Positions 1 through 12,040 of a stretch of 64,000 nucleotides of DNA are shown piece after piece (positions within the stretch are counted from its first letter, which is position 1; the number at the start of each line of letters is the position of its first letter). The notes beneath the pieces are model-generated. The model ran no database searches, was not told the origin of the DNA, and worked only from the letters and a program-made list of their open reading frames with translations. The DNA comes from Palaemon carinicauda. Its lineage: Eukaryota > Arthropoda > Malacostraca > Decapoda > Palaemonidae. The position numbers and the translations under genes were made by a program. Location: assembly GCF_036898095.1 (NCBI RefSeq), contig NC_090739.1:69662727-69726726 (forward strand). The letters run 5' to 3'.

Positions 1-107
1 TGGACCCCTTGGGTTTATAGCATCCTGCTTTTCCAACTAGGGTTGTAGCTTAGCTAGTAATAATAATAATAATAATAATAATAATCATCATCATCATCAT
101 CATCATG
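1..107 (+). repeat. LINE 3' tail with AAT/CAT microsatellite
   Basis: The first ~57 bases contain the phrase 'agcatcctgcttttccaact', followed by (aat)n and (cat)n. Almost the same phrase, followed by (ata/aat)n, ends the LINE copy at 50686-50745 in this window. This is therefore the 3' end of another copy of the same LINE family, whose body lies off the left edge. The trinucleotide tail is typical of LINE 3' ends that terminate in a short repeat instead of poly(A). No coding sequence is attached here. Confidence 0.75.
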
Positions 108-583
108 GTGATGATGATGATGAATATTAAATATTAGATAATTAATAATAATTCCCTACTTGTGGCATGTCTATGCATGCTCCTACACTAGTAGAAGCTA
201 TTGAATCTTTGGTTTTTGCCTTCAGGGAGAGAGGAACTCAACCCCTTGGTCTGAGTAGTTTGAACTTCAGGATGATTCTGCGTCTTATACAAGTCTCTCT
301 ATGGATGCTGAGTGGCAGGCCTACCACCCGCCATCCTTCTTCTTCCTGAAGTAGCTTGTTCTTGTCCAGCAATCTTAGCTATTACTGACTCTACTTCTGT
401 CTGAAGAACAGATGGGAATTCACCAAATCCAAATTTCTCTTACTTAATGCCTATCCAGGGAGTAGTTGTTCCAAGCATCTGGCCAAGATTGTTTTACATC
501 TTTTCAGGACACAGTGGCCCCATAGAGGAACAGTCCGAAGTAAAAGGAATTTTTGGGCTTTTCACCCTGCTCCTGACAAATCT

Positions 584-811
584 TCAATCTTCGTAGGGCA
601 TTACAATCTTTAAATCTTCCGTAGTCGCATAGTGGGACATTGCTCTAGACCAAAGATCGAGCCATAAACAGGTGTGGATTGCAGATATAGCTGCTATTTC
701 CATGTTCATTATTTCTGTACCTGAAAAAATGGAGAATACCAATACGTCCTCTGTTTGGGCGGACAGCACTAAGTTAGCCAAAATCTCTGGTAATGGGCTC
801 TGAAAGGCCAT
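584..811 (-). pseudogene. DIRS gag (capsid-like) fragment, inverted
   Basis: The minus-strand translation contains MEIAAISAIHTCLWLDLWSR. It aligns by eye with the capsid-like part of element A gag (LAMEILSHEKVAKCAMQATS then WLDLWLG) and with the remnant at 2948-3373 (LEIHNVVVATISGF...CSWLDHW). The 75-residue frame has no start context and no partner frames of useful length, so it is a fragment. It lies opposite in orientation to the DIRS-like remains just to its right, so at least two insertions or an inversion are involved. The flanking 110-580 and 812-2000 are probably parts of the same decayed element, but I cannot assign domains there. Confidence 0.7.
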
Positions 812-2009
812 AGAGGAAGCAAATAAATTTCTCAGCTCAGACAGGAACAGAGGTGATAACTTTGGGGACCTGTTGGCTCTAAAGAATTCTCCAAAGCTGA
901 AACTTGCATGTTAAATAGGTTTATCGTCTCTCCAGTTATTTTTAGAGTTTTAGGCCGTAAAGGAATTCAAGAATCTGTGTTTGCGACTGAATGCTGTCTC
1001 GCGATTTTTCCTCAGTGACAGGTTTCTCCAGGGAAGACTGTCATATTTCCTTGATGAAAGATGAGGTTCCTAGTCCTTGTAGCTTTAGGCATCTCTAAAA
1101 CTGGCATAGAGGTCTGAGAGGATTTACTTCTATTGGGTAGGCGCTAGCGCTCACAGCTGTTTTCCCTGTTGGGTTATCATTAATCCAGCAACCAAGGTTT
1201 TAAGGAGTGCCTAAATCAGTTCAAACATTCTTCACTTCTCCAGCTGTAAGCACAGTAAGGCGAGATAAGGAAGCGGAGGTAGGCCTTGGTAAACTTCTTT
1301 CCAGTTCAACATGTTCAGCTGAATGATGTACTTTTCCCAGATTTGGCACATTATAAGCAAACGACTTACTGACTGAAAAGCCTCTGCTTTGATTTTTTTT
1401 TACTGGCTGCCAATGCAAAAGCCCATATCTTACATCAGGTAGGGCAATCTAAAGCAAATTAAATAAACAAACTGCTTTGTCTCTGCCACAGGCATCGTCT
1501 ACACCTCTTAGGTTGACTCTTAGCAGACTGGAGTACCATTGCAGGCATAGGGTAAAAGGATTCTGTCCTATCTTCACCATTCCAGATACATGAAGGGGAC
1601 TCCTCTGAGCAGATGATCATTCTATGCTCATCAATCATGACCATGGGGCCATAATTTATGCCTCCAACAAGACTTTTTAGGGAGGACGTCTCAACCTTGA
1701 TGCTTTGTAGAGAGAAGTTCTTATATATTAAATTAGCATATGCTCTGTTTTAAGTCTGTCTTGTGCATGAAGAATTTGAGTTGTAAGCTTGTCTTGCACA
1801 AGAAAAATTTTCTTCATGCGCAGCAAGGTTGGTTTGCATGATGACATCATAACGCGCTGAGATAAGGCGGCGTGCGCAGTGACGACATCCTGTATAGATA
1901 CAGCAGGATTCTACAACAGGTTCTTTCTAGTCTTCTAAAGCTCAGGAGATTGGAGACCAATTGTAAATGTCTTAGCACTAAACAAGCTCACAGAGCTTAC
2001 AAAGTTCTC
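812..2009. other. Unassigned sequence between DIRS fragments
   Basis: No frame here gives a recognisable domain on either strand. It may include decayed gag sequence belonging to the inverted fragment at 584-811, but the similarity is too weak to claim. Short inverted words around 1755-1830 (cttgtgcatgaag / cttcatgcgcag) are the only visible structure. Confidence 0.4.
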
Positions 2010-2390
2010 TTTAGACCTCTTAGATGCATATTTTCAAATTCCGAGTCATCTAAATTTAAGGAAATAGCTTAGCTTTGTCAACGAATTAAAGGTTTATCAG
2101 TTCAAGTGCCCATGTTTTATACTTAGGATGGCCCCACAGATATTCACCAGAGTGATGGACCCCATCTCAAAATGGTTAAGGTTACAGAAACTATGAGTTC
2201 TTATGTACCTGGATGATTGGCCATTTTTGTCATTCATTTGAGAGGATCCGAGTTTAACAAGTTTGGTTACTCGAGTTGGGTTGGTTAGGGGTCTTAGTCA
2301 ATGTTAAGAAGTTCTTCCTGGATCAGACTCAGAAGATTCCTAGTTTGCGAATGATGATAGCAATAATTTCTCATAAGAAACGATCAGACT
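2010..2390 (+). pseudogene. DIRS reverse transcriptase fragment
   Basis: Shifting between frames gives LDAYFQIPSHLNLRK, then PQIFTRVMDPISKWL, then MYLDDWPFL (YLDD codons at 2206-2217). These match in order the RT motifs of element A (LDLKDAYFQIPVHPSSRKYL, PQVFTRV, LYLDYW). The fragment keeps the YxDD box but has stops and frameshifts around it. Gag-like sequence follows, not the expected RNase H, so this is a piece of a different copy from the element that starts just downstream. Confidence 0.7.
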
Positions 2391-2947
2391 CTCCTCCCTA
2401 TTACTCTGCTCCTAGACATAGACATTCCCAATAGAACATGCCTGACAGAACTTTTTCTTCACAGAGATCCAGCTTAAGAGTCCAAGCTGTCTGTTCCCCA
2501 GACATATTTCTTTAGAGACTCCTTGACAAGTAAACATCATTGCTCTCCACGTTTTGCTTCAGGTTTTTCAGCTCATCGCTCGCACTCAAGATTGGATCGC
2601 AAAGGTGTCCCTAAAAAAGCGAAAAATTTCAAGCCTATCTCTAAATGGGAACTTACCCCTGTAGTTTCTAAACAGAAACCTTGCAGTCTCCATTGAATTC
2701 TGTCATCATAGATGTGTCTCCTGAACTACTGACAATGCTCGGATAACCTCGTTGGAAGTCCCAACTTCCAGTACGGAAGCTGCATGTTTCATGAAGGCGT
2801 CCGTCTTTACGGTCTTGGTGACCCACCTTGTGCCCAAGTGATTGGGTGGCGAATTATGATTGACAGACTATTTCTGGAATCCTAGAATACTTGCTACAGG
2901 TTTGACATGTGTGTGTGTGTGTGTGGCAACTCAGGCAATAGACACCC

Positions 2948-3732
2948 TTGATCTTTTTAACAAACCGGTATCTGCAGCCGAGAATTCTTTTAAGATCTGG
3001 CAGATCTTCTAAACTGCCTCCTCCTGCTCTGTCAAGACAGAGAAAAGTCTACATTGACTCAGCAGCCCATCCCAGCCTTCTGCCTACTGATCCAGAAGTA
3101 GCTATTCTCACTCCAGTAGTTCCGAGTGACAAGCTCTCAAACCTCCCTTCTATTTTTCTAGCATTAGAGATCCATAATGTGGTGGTAGCCACTATATCTG
3201 GTTTTCAGGCCTGCTCCTGGCTAGATCACTGGTCAGGAGCTGGGTCATTTTTTGCCATTTCAGAAAATATGAGAAATTCGTGCGGTCAGGAGAGAAGGCT
3301 TTGGAATTTTTACTTCACCAGACAGTTTATATTTTGGGGAACTGTGTTCTCTAAAGAAGGGATGCAGTTCTAGTCAGATGAACTAAGCAATTAACTCCAA
3401 AAGATACCCTTTTCCTCAGAAATTCAAATGTGACTGACTACCCTACACTTTTCCCTCCCACCAAAGTATTTGTTGAAATAGAGAAGTGTGAGGAAGCCAG
3501 CCACAGCTTTTCAAGGAGAGCTACAGCTTCTAGGTTTACAACACCTGAAACTTCACAGAAACCTTCTCCTTTAAAAGAAGTACAACAGTGCTGCCTGTTA
3601 CCAGAACCAACCAGCACACAAGCAGGACCAGAACCATTCCTTTCACGACAGGAGACATTTCTCTGGGTGGAAGAGCAGAGGTCCTCATGGCTCCTGTTAA
3701 GGAGGGAAAATCCCCGGAGTCACCATTTGTAG
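2948..3732 (+). pseudogene. Element E gag remnant
   Basis: The first frame (2948-3373) contains LALEIHNVVVATISGFQACS followed by WLDHWSGAGSFFAISE. It parallels element A gag, where LAMEILSHEKVAKCAMQATS is followed by WLDLWLGSLGILLRSE. A second frame (3430-3732) has a basic, Ser/Pro-rich tail matching the position of the element A gag C terminus. Upstream, 2391-2940 gives short Ser/Arg-rich pieces resembling the low-complexity middle of element A gag, and a (GT)n run sits near 2909-2926. The frames are separated by stops, so no gag protein could be made. The gag function (RNA-binding particle protein) is known for the family, not tested here. Confidence 0.65.
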
Positions 3733-3739
3733 AGGGACG

Positions 3740-4660
3740 CCTACAAAGGTGGTAGTTCTTCAGGGCCGATAGCTGGACAGTGGAGGTCCACCATTCAGGT
3801 TATCACATCCTATTCATGGACTGTAACCCTCCCCTGACCATGACTCTAATATTCCCCTCATTTTATTCGAGAGGATCAAGAGAAGACCTCCTATTGGAGA
3901 AGGAAGTGTCTCACATGCTTGTGAAGGGTGTCATAGAGTAGATTTAAGACAGGTCCTCAGGGTATTTCAGCATTCTTTTCCTGGTAGAGAAGCTGACAAG
4001 GGGATGGAGACATGTCATAGACCTTTCCCCCTTAAACCAGTTTGTGCTCCAAACAAGTTCAAGATTTAGACCCCGAGCATAGTTCATCAGGCTGTCGGGA
4101 AGAACTACTTTCAGGTCCCCATCCACCTTAGTCCCAGAAAGTACCTGAGATCCGTTTCTGAGACAAGATCTACCACTTCAAGGTGCCATCTGCCCTCAGT
4201 CTCTTAAGTTTTTACTTGTCTGTTTTCCCTGGTCTCACCTTTTACTCATGCCATGGGTATCAGACTTTTGAGGTATTAAGATGACTGGGTTCTAGAGGAT
4301 TCAATGGCAATACTTTTACTCCACACAGATCTTCTTTACAATTTTTACTGAGATTTGGGGTATCCAGCTGACTCTAGAGAAGTCCAGTTTCATACCTCAG
4401 GATTGCCTTCATTATCTAGGCATGGATTCAGACTTGGGCCGAGCCAAAGCATATCCATCTTCAGACTCAGTACAGTACTAAGAATCAGACAAAGTGGCAG
4501 CTCCCTTTCTTAAATAGGAAGCTCCTCCAGCTCACTCTTAGCAGAAGCTCTTAAGCCATCTCAGCTCCCTAGAGAAAATAGTTCCCTTCAAGAAGATGCA
4601 CCTTCGCTCACTGCAGTGGACAGTAAATCATCAGTGTCACAGTTTTCAGACTCTCCTGCA
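3740..4660 (+). pseudogene. Element E reverse transcriptase remnant
   Basis: Recognisable pieces in changing frames are GYFSILFLVEKLTRGW then RHVIDLSPLNQFVLQT, matching SPGFFSRLFLVKKASGGW and PVIDLSALNKLVKQT of element A. Later comes GIRLLRY-stop-DDWVLE, the YxDD box with a stop codon in place of the second residue. The copy is dead. Order and spacing agree with a colinear remnant upstream of the RNase H fragment. Confidence 0.7.
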
Positions 4661-4671
4661 GCTCTATTGAA

Positions 4672-5520
4672 GATCCCATGAGAAGTGAGAACAGACCTCT
4701 GGTGGTGGTTGAGAGAGGAGAACTTGCTAGCCGGAATTTTGCTTCAAGTTCCCCCTCCAGAGTTTTTTCTCTTCACATGCTTCTCACCAAGGCTGGGGAG
4801 CTCACCTACAGGAAGAGCAAATTTCAGGGATATGGTCACGATAAGACAAGAATTTGCATATCAGATATCTAGAAAGGGAAGCAGCATACCTATTATTGCT
4901 CTACTTTTCAGGGACGTTCAAGGGCTACTCAATTTTGTTGATGAGCAACAACTCAACTGTAGTGACCTACATCAACAAACAGGGAGGCTTGGTATCCCAC
5001 CTGTTATGCCAACTTGCAATGGAGATTCATCACTGGGCACAGATAAACTGTTCATCTTACCGCCTGCTTTATTCCGGGAAAGAGGACTGGGGGCGATAGT
5101 TGGTTCAGAGTAGTCTTTGCTTCCTCACCTGACGTAGAGAGTTTTGACTTTGTCGGGTTCCCCAACATTGGAAATGTTTGCTACTCATCTTGACAACAAA
5201 CTTCCGGTGTATTGCTATAGTCCCAGATCCAGCTGCAGCAATGGAAGATGCATTCCAACACCAGTGGGATGGGATAGACTTTTATGCTTTTCTCCCAGTC
5301 GGCTTGAATCATCAGGTACAGAACAAAAGAAATGAGTAAGAAATGTTAACACTGATAGCACCAAGGACATAGGACCGAGACTTTCTGGATCTTTTTGTTG
5401 ACATTCCAAGAGAGCTTCCTGTGTGGTTAAATCTCCTACAACAGCCACACATGAAAAAGTTCCATGAAACTGTCCACTGCTGGAGGTTATCCAGCACCTC
5501 CTCCAAAAGAGAGGCTTTAT
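4672..5520 (+). pseudogene. Element E RNase H and methyltransferase-like remnant
   Basis: TDLWWWLREENLLAG matches TDLQWWLTEENLRKG of element A. LLMSNNSTVVTYINKQGGL matches VVMSDNTTVVAYINKQGGT, with the RNase H Asp changed to Asn (MSDN to MSNN). From about 5157, SPTLEMFATHLDNKLPVYC matches SPTMDLFTTALNFKLPLYC, the start of the Dam-like methyltransferase region carried by DIRS1-type elements. Stops and frameshifts separate the blocks. Confidence 0.7.
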
Positions 5521-5599
5521 GAGATCAACTGCAAAACAACTTTTGGGATATCTTCATAAGTCCTCCACAGCAATCTTATCAAGCAAAGTGATCCCTTTT

Positions 5600-6511
5600 C
5601 TGTGATTGGTGTTGCAGAATGAGTTTTGCTCCTCTCAAAGCAACTATCCCCAAATTGCAGACTTTCTAGTATTCTTACCAAACGAGAAGTTTCTCTTAGT
5701 CACAGTGGTGAAAGACTATCATTCCACCTTGAGCCAGGTTTTCAGATTGAAGGGAATCAATCTCTCCTCTGTGGGAATATTCAGCAATTATTTAGAGTTT
5801 TGAGAAGACTTGCCCTCCTTGGGAACTCAAATCCCAATCTTGAAGTGAGATTAAGGTTCTAAGGTCTCTCAAGATGCCACCTTGCGAACCCCTCCATCAA
5901 GCATCAGACAGAGGTCTCACCTTGAAGATGGTACTTCTTTACCTTAACTTCCACTAAAAGAGTGAACGAGTTACATGGCTTATCTTATCTGATATGACAC
6001 TTCAGGGGGTGGAGAGATCTGTCTTTTACCTTTGTCCTTGAGTTTGTGGTAAAAACCAAGAACCTTTCAATTTTAGATAACATATTTGACTTCCCTTCCA
6101 TCTCACCTATCAAAGAGATACTGATGTTCTGGACAGTCTGTTACTTTGTCCTTTAAGAGCAGTTTGACATTATCTTAAGAGAACTACTCCATTTTGTCCT
6201 AAAATTCATAACTTTTCCTGAGTATAAGTTGCAGCAAAAAGAAGAACAAAGAACAGTGTCTCCTTTTGGTTGCAGAAAGTTATTCTGGAAACATATAAAT
6301 TCTCTGGAGAAGCAGCGCTTGGGGTTCCTCCTAGAGCTCATGATGTACGTGGTATTGCTGCAGCCTTAGCGTTCCACGAAAACCATCGAGTAGGCCAAAT
6401 CCTTAGTTCCAGTCTGGAAGAGACAGACCTCCTTTACAGCTCATTACCTTAAATACTGTAACCAAATATCAATTGATACTTTCTCTTTGGGTTCAATAGT
6501 GGCTGTGTAAC
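5600..6511 (+). pseudogene. Element E tyrosine recombinase remnant
   Basis: The block ends with PPRAHDVRGIAAALAFHENH (catalytic HxxR), then in another frame SFTAHYLKYC (catalytic Tyr) and DTFSLGSIVAV. This is colinear with RLRAHDVRGIAMSLAL, FTAHYLQDV and DTFSIGPVVAA of element A. The first catalytic Arg region reads only approximately (STKRVNELHGL near 5950-5980). Numerous stops make it non-functional. Confidence 0.75.
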
Positions 6512-6529
6512 AGATAGTTTAGGACTTGC

Positions 6530-6866
6530 CCTTTAAAGGTTTAAAGGCTGCTCATGAATGGCAGAGGCTAGGGACCATGACATTGGCCTATCGAGCAGGA
6601 CAATGCCCTGGAGACTGACCATATATACATGTGATTAGTGCCCAAGCCCGCTCTCCACCCAAGCTAGGACCTAGGAGGGCCAGGCTGTGGCTGCTGATGG
6701 CTCAGCAAATAGACCTACAGGCTCCTCCAAACCCCCCATCCTTAGCTCACAAGGATGGTAAGGTTGCAGCGACCAAAGAAACTTACGAGTTTCGGCGGGA
6801 CTTGAACTCCTGTCTGGCGTTCACTAGTCAGAGACGTTACCACATCCGCCACCACAACCCTTACAG
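6530..6866 (-). repeat. tRNA-derived SINE inside element E
   Basis: On the minus strand the 5' end reads gtggcggatgtggtaacg (A-box-like), then gagttcaagtcccgc (B-box-like; plus coordinates 6795-6809). A body follows with cctccttagctcacaagg-type sequence, and the end is cctttaaacctttaaag. Internal RNA polymerase III boxes near the 5' end, a tRNA-unrelated body and a short repeated tail are the SINE pattern. I recall this body from decapod genomic sequence, but that is memory, not a search result. It sits between the recombinase remnant and the internal complementary region of element E. Confidence 0.75.
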
Positions 6867-7097
6867 AACAACTACTGAACCCGGTAACTTTTTGTCAGGT
6901 CATTGGTTATTCTTGCCATATGTGGATGTTTGCATTGAAGGAGTGAGTTTATTTTTGGTCTAACCAAATTTCAACCTTGTTGAGTCAATGACTACAGCCT
7001 TACCTTGAGGCCGATATCAAGACCCTGCCTGTCATATGAGCGTAGCTGGGATATCATCAATAATCTATTTGGGTTAGGGCAAGACAATGCCTGTCAG

Positions 7098-7395
7098 ACT
7101 GCAATATCACTTCATGCACAAAAATACAAATTTTTATTACAATTTATATTTTTCCCATCTATACAAACCCGAGTCATTTATTTTAAGTCATGCCTCATCC
7201 ACCTTTCAAGTTTTGACAATGATAAGAGTGTGGTGCACTCACTCACAGCATGGTTGATGAACAGCTGGTAACCATACAATATTACAAGCATCCAAAGAAT
7301 TCTTTCTGGTCATAGTAAAACAATTTAGGAGTAAATCTTTATAAATGATCCAGTTTTGTATAGCTTAGAAAAATATAAATTGTTTTAAAATTTTT
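7098..7395 (+). repeat. Element E internal complementary region and right terminal repeat
   Basis: Bases around 7102-7170 include caatatcacttcatg and atttatatttttcccatcta. Their reverse complements recur at the right end (7370-7422: tagaaaaatataaattg and catgaagtgatattg). This inverted pairing between an internal site and the outer end is the DIRS internal-complementary-region pattern seen cleanly in elements A, B and C. The inverted match reaches slightly past my right boundary, which is therefore uncertain by some tens of bases. Confidence 0.6.
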
Positions 7396-9964
7396 TTAAA
7401 TTTTTACATGAAGTGATATTGCATTGTTCTTCATCTTTATACGGTTATTTCTACTGAAAATTTTCAAAGATTATAAAAATCTTGTAATTACAATTTTATT
7501 GCTGGATTCATAGAAATGGTTAAATTATCAAAGATTATACCTAATAAAGTACCGTGACTTTGTTTACACCATAACAAAGATAAGATAAGATTAAAGCTTA
7601 TGATGAGTCTTTCTACTCCCTTAGAATCAATTGTAAGTTTTGATTTTGGTTTTTTACATGTTAAAGCTCTCTGTTTTCTGTTAATTGTAGCTTTATTTCT
7701 ATGTGATACAGCAACAGCCACTAACAATATTCTTGGCAGTGGTACTCTTTGTTAAATCATTGTTTTGTATGAATTGAATCCATTCAAGGAGATTATATAT
7801 CAAGAACACACAGTTTGATTATTTTGTTGACCAATTAAGCCCATACTCTAGATGCAGTATCTAGAGATAACTCCATGATTTCATAGATGATTAGGTGTTG
7901 CTAATCAGAGTAGAGCTATGAACTTTAGCACTACAGAAAGAAGGTAGCCAATGTTGTGCTTTATATGTACTTGTGTATTAGACTGTAACTTCATTGTGCT
8001 AATCCTGCTAACTGAAAGGTATCTCATAGAGACTTTTTTTAAATAGGTTTAGACTTTCATTTCATGGATATCATAGATTTGGGAAAAGCTTCTTACATTT
8101 TAATATAATTTAACCATTCCGTTAAGTCTAATTTTCAGACTCAGGTGTATGACCTAACTTACTGTATATTTGTAGATGAATTTCGTAATCTGGAACAAAA
8201 ATAAGTTGGGACAACATAGTTTTGTAATACTGTAATTTCTTTATATTACTGATGTTCGAAAGAATCTCTTCATGGTCAGGTTTATATGAATTTCCATGAG
8301 ACTGTTAATTACAGTAAATTCTAAAGAATTCACTGATGGTATTAACTCTTTTGAATAAGGAATAGTCTACATTGTTTACTGTTATTAGAAACAAATAAAT
8401 ATTAGTTCAGTCCAGTTTGTATCATGAAATGGTCCTTAAAAATCAGATGTAATATTGAACAGTTAATTAACGTTACAGTAAATATTTAAAAGCTTCTATT
8501 ATTGTTCATTGTCTCCTGCTTTTGTAATTTATGATATCCATTGGATATACAATATCAGCATAGGTACAGCTTTATCGGAGGTATGTAGTATTGATTTTGT
8601 TAATTTTGGTTGCATTGATACCCTTTCACTCTATTCTTATTTATCCTCTTGAATGTCATCATTCTGTGCAGTGGTGATGGGGTATTTTTTCTTTACACCA
8701 GTTTTGCTTCATTAAAGCAATAAGATTTTGCTATATGTTCTTTTCTTTATATTCAAAATTATTTTTTTATGGTGTGAATGGTATATGTATTACCTAGTTA
8801 TTGTAGCTAAAGGTTCAATTATAATGAGCCTGCTAAGGAAGACCTAGCTGTAACTAACCTCATTAAGGACTCATTTGTTCCTACATGTACTGTATACAAA
8901 CTTTTCGTCTTTTAAATAGGGATATATTTTCTATGCGAACTAGAGCAACTATTGAAATCATTAACAAGGTACTGTAGTTAACAACGACAGGTGGTGATCA
9001 CAGGCGAGAATTTTTTACTAGAAGTCTGCTATATTTCACGTTTGGAATAGGTTTTTATTTTAAAGAAAATAATTTGTTTTATTGCTAAAAAGTCCTCTTT
9101 GTAAATTTGCGCAAGTGCGCCCTTTCCCTTAGGCAACCATTCTCTGAACGGAGTATGTATTTACTTTTTTCTTTAAAATTTCCAGGGAAAGCTATTTATT
9201 TTAGTATCCTATATACAGTAATTTCAGTATTTTCTATAATTTCCTGAGGACTAGATTATCAGTTTTCTTATATTCAATAAGGCAGTAGTAAATAAACGTT
9301 TACTGCACATACGTGTAAATATTTACAATGTTTTATGTTATAATTATGCTGAAACATGCATAAGATGTCATAGACGATAAATAATAGGCCAGGAGTGTAA
9401 AATTTGCCCAGAAAAATACACGTATATTACTCAAGCCAATTCTTGCTCCTGTGTGCACATTTTTTTGTGTATTTGAGGGAAGGGACTCTCCTTTGCTTAG
9501 TAAGTAAGCCTGAATTATGACAATTAGGTTCATATGATATCCAGTGTACTTTTAAAAGCCTGTACAGTACATATACTTACAAATGCTGATTATATTTGAT
9601 GAATTTCTACAAAAAAACTTTGAAGCCTATTTTATCAAAACTTTAATTTATTTTTTTTCTTGAGAAAACAGCATCTAATTTTTATATTGACTAATTTTTG
9701 TCATCCAAACATGAAAAGATAGGGAAGTTTTTTGTCTACTATCAAGAAAATCCATTTTTTGAAAATGGGAAAACTTCTATTTGAATAATAATCTTAATGA
9801 AAGTGTTTTCTATACATTTATAAAGTAATTCCTATAAAAGAAATTTGAATATCAAAATCTCCTCTTTCATTTTTTTGCATATAAAATTGCCTCTTAAGTG
9901 CTTTTCAAATGGAAGAAATTGGTCAAGAAACGAAAAAGTAGATAGGGTATGAAGTAACCTCAAA
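7396..9964. other. AT-rich non-coding sequence
   Basis: No open frame of recognisable content, no TIR pair and no tandem repeat was found. If FAAH2-like transcription begins upstream of 12033, a 5' UTR exon or promoter could lie here, but I see no signal that decides it. Confidence 0.5.
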
Positions 9965-10232
9965 ATAACATGGTTTTAATGGGGCCGAGTCACGCTCCTG
10001 GAGTTAAACTTCCCACCTCAACACTCCTCTCATTCTTGAGCCAAAAGTTCAAATGTGCTGAACTTCTTACTGGTGTAGCGGCGGAGTGGAGCTTCTCGCT
10101 TTCGCTTACTGCATGTCGTTAACTACCTCTTTATTGATTTCAATGGCCATTCCAGCTAACAGTGAAAGCATATCCATATTTAAAGGACTCAAGTTTGCAT
10201 AGCTTGGAAAAATACAAATTACTTTTTAAATT
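9965..10232 (+). repeat. Solo DIRS terminal repeat
   Basis: The segment contains ctcattcttgagccaaaag followed later by aaaggactcaagtttgcata and ggaaaaatacaaattac. This is colinear with the right terminal repeat of element D (63150-63350: ctcggtcctgagccaaaag, then caggtttgtata and ggaaaaataaaaattac). No DIRS coding sequence lies on either side, so it is a solitary terminal repeat or the stump of a deleted copy. Confidence 0.65.
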
Positions 10233-12032
10233 TGTTATTTTTCCTCCTGCACTCACTCTTGCTCGTAATTTGTTTTTCATACATCAGTATTATGATTTTT
10301 ATGTCATTGCAAAAAGTCCAACAGTTAGTTCAGTTACACTTTTTTGTAAAGTAGCTTTCAGGAAGATGATTGTTGATTGTATCTCAAGTGTACATATACT
10401 GTAAAGTACCAGTCAAATTCAGGTTTTGTACTTAAAACCAAAAAAATCCCATCTCCACCATGGTAGCCAATTTATGAATTTATAATGTGGTTGTGTGTAT
10501 TAGTTTTGTCACCAAAACGGGACTTTCATGCTTTCAAGTGTTTTCACCAATAATTTTGAGTACTGTATCTAATTCACAATGCCTCAGGATTAGACCCAAT
10601 GGTAAAGTCTTTTTATGATAGATGCTTCTGTCCTGGTTAGAGTTGAAATGAAACCAACATTGGTCTTTGATATTTGGCTCTCAAGAGATAAAAGTTTATT
10701 CGGGGTCTGCTGTAAATATTCTTCTTGTCTAAGTTTCATATGTTTCAGTCTTACCCCTCTTTCAGCAATTTTATGAATTGTTTTTTTCTGAAAACACCTT
10801 TGTAAGTGACTGAGAACAATATGAGTGAAGGAACAGACAGTTTCTCTGATGTCAGTAATTCCGAAGCTACCATATTAGGATGGAGACTTTTTTGTTTTCT
10901 CTAGGTGGAAAGCTAAAGCTATTCAAACCACCAGCATGTAAACCTGAGGTAAATATTAAAGTGATTAATATCAGTTTGAAAAATATTATTCATAGCACCC
11001 TCTCATCAGTGAGTGTTATTGGTTTTAAAGATTTTCCTCTGCACCAGTCCGTATGGCGCAAATTCCATAAATCATTGTCACCCTGTCCTTCTCATTATTT
11101 CCCTCCCCTTGACATGTTGCCTAGAAAACTGGATTCTAACTGCACCTCCCAGGATAACATTGAAGAAAAGTGGATTCAACTGTAATTGAGTATCTACATG
11201 GATAATTATTTTTCCTAAATGTAATGAAATTTGTATTATAATATGATATTGTGCAATAGTAAAGTGATGTAGTTTTTAATGATTCGATGCTGTTATTTTG
11301 TAATGCCTTAATGTGTATTATGGAGGTAGAAAATATGTCTGTGAATTTTGCATTAAAAAAGAACATATCCAAAGTGAAGCAGGTGAACTGCTTGTTACTG
11401 TCCATTCATCATGGTTAATTAATCACACAAACCCCCATGAGTATTTAATTTGAATGTTTGTGATAATGACAATAACAGTAAGAACACATGAAAATAATGG
11501 TAATGTTAATGAATATTGTAATGGTAATTACAGTATTATGAAGTTTTCTAAAATGTCCTGGAAAATATCCTAGAAATAGATATACTGTAAAGTGCATTGT
11601 TCAAGAAGCAATTTATATCTCCAATATTTGTGTTAAATATTCAAAATTGGTAATGAATAATGGCCTGCCAAATTTGATATGTCATTGCTCTTAGTTCATG
11701 GGACCTGAGCATTTACAATTACAATATATGTAACTCCATGTTAATTATTTTGAAAGCTGCATACACATCTGTATATCTGTGTTAACATATAAGTGTATTT
11801 TTGATGGATGGAGGTATTAGTAGTACAATTAAGATAATTATGTTTAAATTATGATAATTCTAGGATATTTTCAAATGACTATTAACTTGAACTGCTTGAA
11901 ATAGATATATTGCTAAGCTTACAGTGATGGACATTTGCATGTTATTTTTAAATGAAAAAATATGTCGATGCATATTTATTTTTAAGAAAATATAAGTGCT
12001 ATAAACTATAATTTTTATATTGGACATTTCAG
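10233..12032. other. AT-rich sequence upstream of the first FAAH2-like coding exon
   Basis: Only short frames without recognisable domains are present. The stretch cttatattggacatttcag ending at 12032 is a plausible splice acceptor, so this is probably the 3' part of an intron in the 5' UTR. Confidence 0.45.
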
Positions 12033-12040
12033 TGAACAGA

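Larger units (their letters stand above)
2391..7395 (+). mobile_element. Element E: decayed DIRS-like retrotransposon
   Basis: In order there are gag-like, RT, RNase H, methyltransferase-like and tyrosine-recombinase remnants, then an internal complementary region and a right terminal repeat. This is the DIRS1-type order seen in element A. No left terminal repeat was found, so the left boundary is only where gag-like sequence begins. Every frame is broken by stops. A tRNA-derived SINE sits inside, between the recombinase end and the internal complementary region. Confidence 0.7.

Noticed and set aside
6790..6866. Possible tRNA gene
   Set aside because: A- and B-box-like words are present but no acceptor stem or anticodon loop forms convincingly, and the body continues as a SINE.
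10880..11185. 101-residue frame as a possible exon
   Set aside because: No homology, no convincing splice sites and AT-rich composition like the surroundings.
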